A DNA stretch of 64,000 bases, taken from NCBI RefSeq assembly GCF_023015965.1, contig NZ_JALKAN010000002.1, positions 434,001-498,000 of the forward strand, written 5' to 3'. Within the stretch, counting starts at the first letter, position 1. Each line of letters opens with the position of its first letter. The DNA is from Allomuricauda sp. F6463D (GTDB lineage Bacteria > Bacteroidota > Bacteroidia > Flavobacteriales > Flavobacteriaceae). The translations under genes were made by a program, and so were the position numbers. The notes beneath the pieces were generated by a model. That model was not told the origin of the DNA. It did no database searches and worked only from the letters and a program-made list of their open reading frames with translations. This document shows, in pieces, positions 61,765 through 64,000 of this stretch.

Positions 61765-63057
61765 TTACTTGTTCATCAATTCCTCTATTTCACCTATCTC
61801 AATGGGAATATTGCGCATTAAATTAAATGGTTCTCCTTTTTCCCGAATGACCACATCATCTTCTAAACGAATCCCCATTCCTTCGTCTGGTATGTAAATT
61901 CCGGGTTCTACCGTAAATACCATATTGGCCTTCATTGGTTTTTTTAACTCGCCATAATCGTGCGTGTTCAATCCAATATGATGACTCGTTCCATGCATAA
62001 AGTATTTTTTGTATGCGGGCCAATCCGGGTTTTCATTCTGTACATCCGCACTATCCAACAAGCCCAAACCGATTAACTCGGAGGTCATAAGTTTTCCTAC
62101 TTCTTTGTGATATTCTGCCCACAGCGTTCCTGGTACCAACATTTTGGTGGCTTCATTTTTAACCCGTAGTACAGCGTTGTACACTTCTTTTTGTCTTGCT
62201 GTAAATTTTCCGTTTGTTGGAATGGTGCGGGTCATATCACTGGAATAATTTGCATACTCTGCAGCAAGATCCATTAAAATCAATTCACCATCTTTCACCT
62301 GCCGGTTGTTCTCTACATAATGGAGCACATTGGCATTTGCTCCGGCCGCAATAATGGGGGTATAGGCAAAACCCTTTGAGCGGTTCCTAATAAACTCGTG
62401 CAAAAATTCAGCCTCGATCTCATATTCCCAAACACCAGGTTTTACAAAACCTAATATCCTCCTAAATCCTTGTTCGGTGATATCGCATGCCCTTTGTATC
62501 AATTCAATTTCCTCTTGCTCCTTAACTCCACGAATATTTTGTAAAATAGAATTGCTCTTTGCCCACTGATGCGCCGGATATTCCTTTTTACATTTTTCTA
62601 TAAACCGATCTTCGCGTGTTTGTGTCTCCACGGCTTGGCGATAATGTTCGTTGGTGTTAAAATATATCGTATCAGCTTCTGTCATCAAATCAAAGAAAAC
62701 TTTATCAAAATCTGTCAACCAATAAATGGTTTCTATCCCCGAAACCTCCGTTGCTTTATTTTTGGTCAGTTTAGCACCTTCCCACACGGCAATGTGATCA
62801 TTGGTTTCCCTAACAAACAAGACTTCCCTGTGTTTGGGGTCCATGGCATCTGGAAAAAGCAATAAAATAGTTTCTTCTTGATCTGCTCCGCTCAAATAGA
62901 AAATATCCCGATCCTGTTCAAAAGGCAAAGTACTGTCCGCTCCAATGGGATAGATGTCGTTAGAGTTGAACACTGCTATGCTTTTCGGCTTCATTTGAGC
63001 CATGAATTTTTTACGGTTCTTTACAAAAAGATTGTGGTCTATTTGAGCGTATTTCAT
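61765..63057 (-). CDS. Xaa-Pro aminopeptidase (M24 family)
   Basis: From the ATG at 63057 this 430-residue cytosolic enzyme removes N-terminal residues preceding proline. The N-terminal creatinase-like domain (KYAQIDHNLFVKNRKKF, FYLSGADQEETILLLFPD) is followed by the M24 pita-bread fold with metal ligands in LMDLAAEYANYSSDMTRT (two Asp), HGTSHHIGLNTHD (His) and VEPGIYIPDEGMGIRLEDD (two Glu). The upstream extension of the frame to 63105 coincides with the promoter and is rejected. It heads an operon with the small membrane protein and the transporter. Confidence 0.93.
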   Translation of the reverse strand: MKYAQIDHNLFVKNRKKFMAQMKPKSIAVFNSNDIYPIGADSTLPFEQDRDIFYLSGADQEETILLLFPDAMDPKHREVLFVRETNDHIAVWEGAKLTKNKATEVSGIETIYWLTDFDKVFFDLMTEADTIYFNTNEHYRQAVETQTREDRFIEKCKKEYPAHQWAKSNSILQNIRGVKEQEEIELIQRACDITEQGFRRILGFVKPGVWEYEIEAEFLHEFIRNRSKGFAYTPIIAAGANANVLHYVENNRQVKDGELILMDLAAEYANYSSDMTRTIPTNGKFTARQKEVYNAVLRVKNEATKMLVPGTLWAEYHKEVGKLMTSELIGLGLLDSADVQNENPDWPAYKKYFMHGTSHHIGLNTHDYGELKKPMKANMVFTVEPGIYIPDEGMGIRLEDDVVIREKGEPFNLMRNIPIEIGEIEELMNK

Positions 63058-63074
63058 ATAAAATAAGATTTTCC

Positions 63075-63105
63075 CAAATGTAGGTAATTGCGTTACCGAA
63101 GACAA
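63075..63105 (-). promoter_or_regulatory. Promoter of the Xaa-Pro aminopeptidase operon
   Basis: On the minus strand TTG (63105-63103), 20 bases, then TACATTTG (63082-63075) match the Bacteroidetes -33/-7 consensus TTG-N19/20-TAnnTTTG. It is 17 bases upstream of the ATG at 63057. This is the best promoter match I see in the window. Confidence 0.7.
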
Positions 63106-63134
63106 ATTCTTACCTTCCAGATCAAATTGAAACC

Positions 63135-63524
63135 ATGCAGCTTAATCTAAGTATTCCAGCCCTTCTTTTTCCTGCCATTTCTTTGACAATGTTGGCTTAC
63201 AACGCCCGTTATTTGGCTATTGCGGCATTGATCAGACAATTGCACAAACAATTTGAACAAACCTCTGCCCAACCTTTAAAACAACAAATTAATCAATTGC
63301 GTGCCCGCTTGGGCATTATCAAAAATATGCAGGCTTCTGCAATCATCAGTTTTTTATTGGCCGCCGTAACCATGTTCTTGATTTATGTGGAAATGCATGT
63401 TTGGGCAAATATAATTTTTGGCATAAGTCTGATTTTTTTGATGATTTCTTTGATCCTCTCGCTTTTAGAGGTGCAACTTTCTACTAAAGCCTTGGGCATT
63501 CAATTAAAAAACATGGAGAAATAA
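63135..63524 (+). CDS. DUF2721 membrane protein
   Basis: This 129-residue inner-membrane protein has three hydrophobic segments: IPALLFPAISLTMLAYNARYLAIAA (~8-32), SAIISFLLAAVTMFLIYVEM (~73-92) and ANIIFGISLIFLMISLILSL (~95-114), with a charged loop between the first two. The length and pattern fit DUF2721, whose function is unknown. It is divergent from the aminopeptidase operon. Confidence 0.8.
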   Translation: MQLNLSIPALLFPAISLTMLAYNARYLAIAALIRQLHKQFEQTSAQPLKQQINQLRARLGIIKNMQASAIISFLLAAVTMFLIYVEMHVWANIIFGISLIFLMISLILSLLEVQLSTKALGIQLKNMEK

Positions 63525-63692
63525 TCAGTTAATTAAACAACCTCTGTAGGAAATGTTCATATCGATTTAACCACATCTGACGGTCCATCAATTGAAACGT
63601 CCTTTGCGCCAATTCTCAAGGCGCATTGGTAAAAGCAACTCAAATATAACTCCAGCGTACATTTAATTTTGATGATAAATTGACTCATCAAA

Positions 63693-64000
63693 ATGAAAGG
63701 ACATATGCAGAGCGTTAAGGATTTAGCGTTTTTTAAAAATATAAGGGAAATAAGGGAGTACGAGTTTGGAGTTTTCTATTTTTTTGATGGGTTGGTGATC
63801 TCGGAAATGAATGAAGGTGAAACTTTTGATTGGCCAAGTGCCAAAAAAATCGTGAATGTTGCTTACGAAATCTTGAGTAAGGACAAACCCATTGCCTACA
63901 TCAGTAATCGAATTAATAACTATTCCGTTGTACCTACGGATTGGCTAAAATTTTATAAGCATCGACACCAACTGGAATTTTATAGCGTAGTCGCCTACAA
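63693..64000 (+). CDS. Unknown protein, STAS/SpoIIAA-like, cut by the right edge
   Basis: An ATG at 63693 (or an internal one at 63705) opens a frame that runs to the window end without a stop, 102 codons. It contains FFKNIREIREYEFGVFYFFDGLVISEMNEGETFDW and IVNVAYEILSKDKPIAYISN region, alternating strands and helices reminiscent of small flavobacterial proteins of ~130 residues related to SpoIIAA/STAS folds. The family is not firmly recognised; the 3' end is missing. Confidence 0.6.
   Translation, partial: MKGHMQSVKDLAFFKNIREIREYEFGVFYFFDGLVISEMNEGETFDWPSAKKIVNVAYEILSKDKPIAYISNRINNYSVVPTDWLKFYKHRHQLEFYSVVAY

Noticed and set aside
63596-63625. Small inverted repeat GCGCC ... GGCGC after the DUF2721 gene
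   Set aside because: The five-base stem has no T-run and is too short to call a terminator or structured RNA.
1-64000. CRISPR arrays, tRNA or rRNA genes, integrases, transposases, prophage
   Set aside because: I saw no array of evenly spaced direct repeats, no cloverleaf-like sequence that I could support, and no mobile-element protein in any frame.

Overview
This window is chromosomal DNA from a member of the Bacteroidetes, most likely the marine family Flavobacteriaceae. The signs are moderate-to-low GC, a type IX secretion (T9SS) C-terminal sorting domain on a secreted subtilase, several -7 elements of the Bacteroidetes form TAnnTTTG, many secreted proteins ending their signal peptide in AQ, families largely confined to the phylum (DUF2480, DUF3078, DUF6973, DUF1460), and a SUF-only Fe-S operon of the flavobacterial type. 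A Muricauda/Allomuricauda-like genus is a guess. No rRNA, tRNA, CRISPR array, integrase, transposase or prophage was seen; the window is dense, mostly housekeeping DNA with genes cut at both edges.

Layout. 1-5 kb: an HD phosphohydrolase cut by the left edge, a nucleotide-sugar dehydrogenase and membrane glycosyltransferase pair for exopolysaccharide, and a Tat-exported Gfo/Idh/MocA oxidoreductase. 5-18.6 kb: a radical-SAM protein, a collagen-like lipoprotein, an unknown secreted protein, an enoyl-CoA hydratase, an NtrY-like sensor kinase, HemJ, a 1044-residue BNR-repeat protein, then an apparent operon of a second Gfo/Idh/MocA protein, a DinB-like protein and a P1-family (DmpA-type) peptidase. 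18.6-21.6 kb: a hybrid histidine kinase bracketed by two decayed copies of the tail of a HAD phosphatase whose intact gene lies just beyond, coupled to a DUF2188 gene. 21.8-24.2 kb: an SPFH-GYF protein and a double zinc-ribbon membrane protein that resemble the YdjI/YdjG partners of PspA in Bacillus. 24.2-31.6 kb: an unknown secreted protein, a lactonase-like lipoprotein, a MATE exporter, ferrochelatase with a Cys-rich insert, a DUF1460 amidase, ThuA, and an AraC regulator.

31.8-38.6 kb is a heme operon: hemA-hemC-hemD-hemE joined by overlapping start and stop codons, then a DUF6973 gene, a GNAT acetyltransferase, hemF and hemB. With hemH (27.7 kb) and hemJ (11.4 kb), every step from glutamyl-tRNA to protoheme except hemL lies in this window, and the enzymes imply the classical protoporphyrin route. 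The AraC gene diverges from hemA.

38.8-49.8 kb: a CNNM/CorC-type CBS protein, an alkyl-DNA methyltransferase, a 3'-5' exonuclease, a T9SS subtilase, an EEP-family phosphatase and M14 peptidase pair, HflX, and a DUF3078 outer-membrane protein. 50-57.6 kb on the minus strand is the SUF operon (SufA-like, SufB, an MBL-fold lipoprotein, SufC, SufD, SufS, SufE, a SufT/DUF59 protein, DUF2480) behind a TATATTTG -7 element. 57.8-64 kb: ThiL, a small CxxC protein, BrnQ, a CDF-like transporter, a 58-residue membrane protein, Xaa-Pro aminopeptidase behind a near-consensus promoter, a DUF2721 protein, and a gene cut by the right edge.

The best candidates for something less described are the PspA-free SPFH/zinc-ribbon pair, the conserved-looking non-heme genes inside the heme operon, and the HAD-remnant scar around the hybrid kinase.
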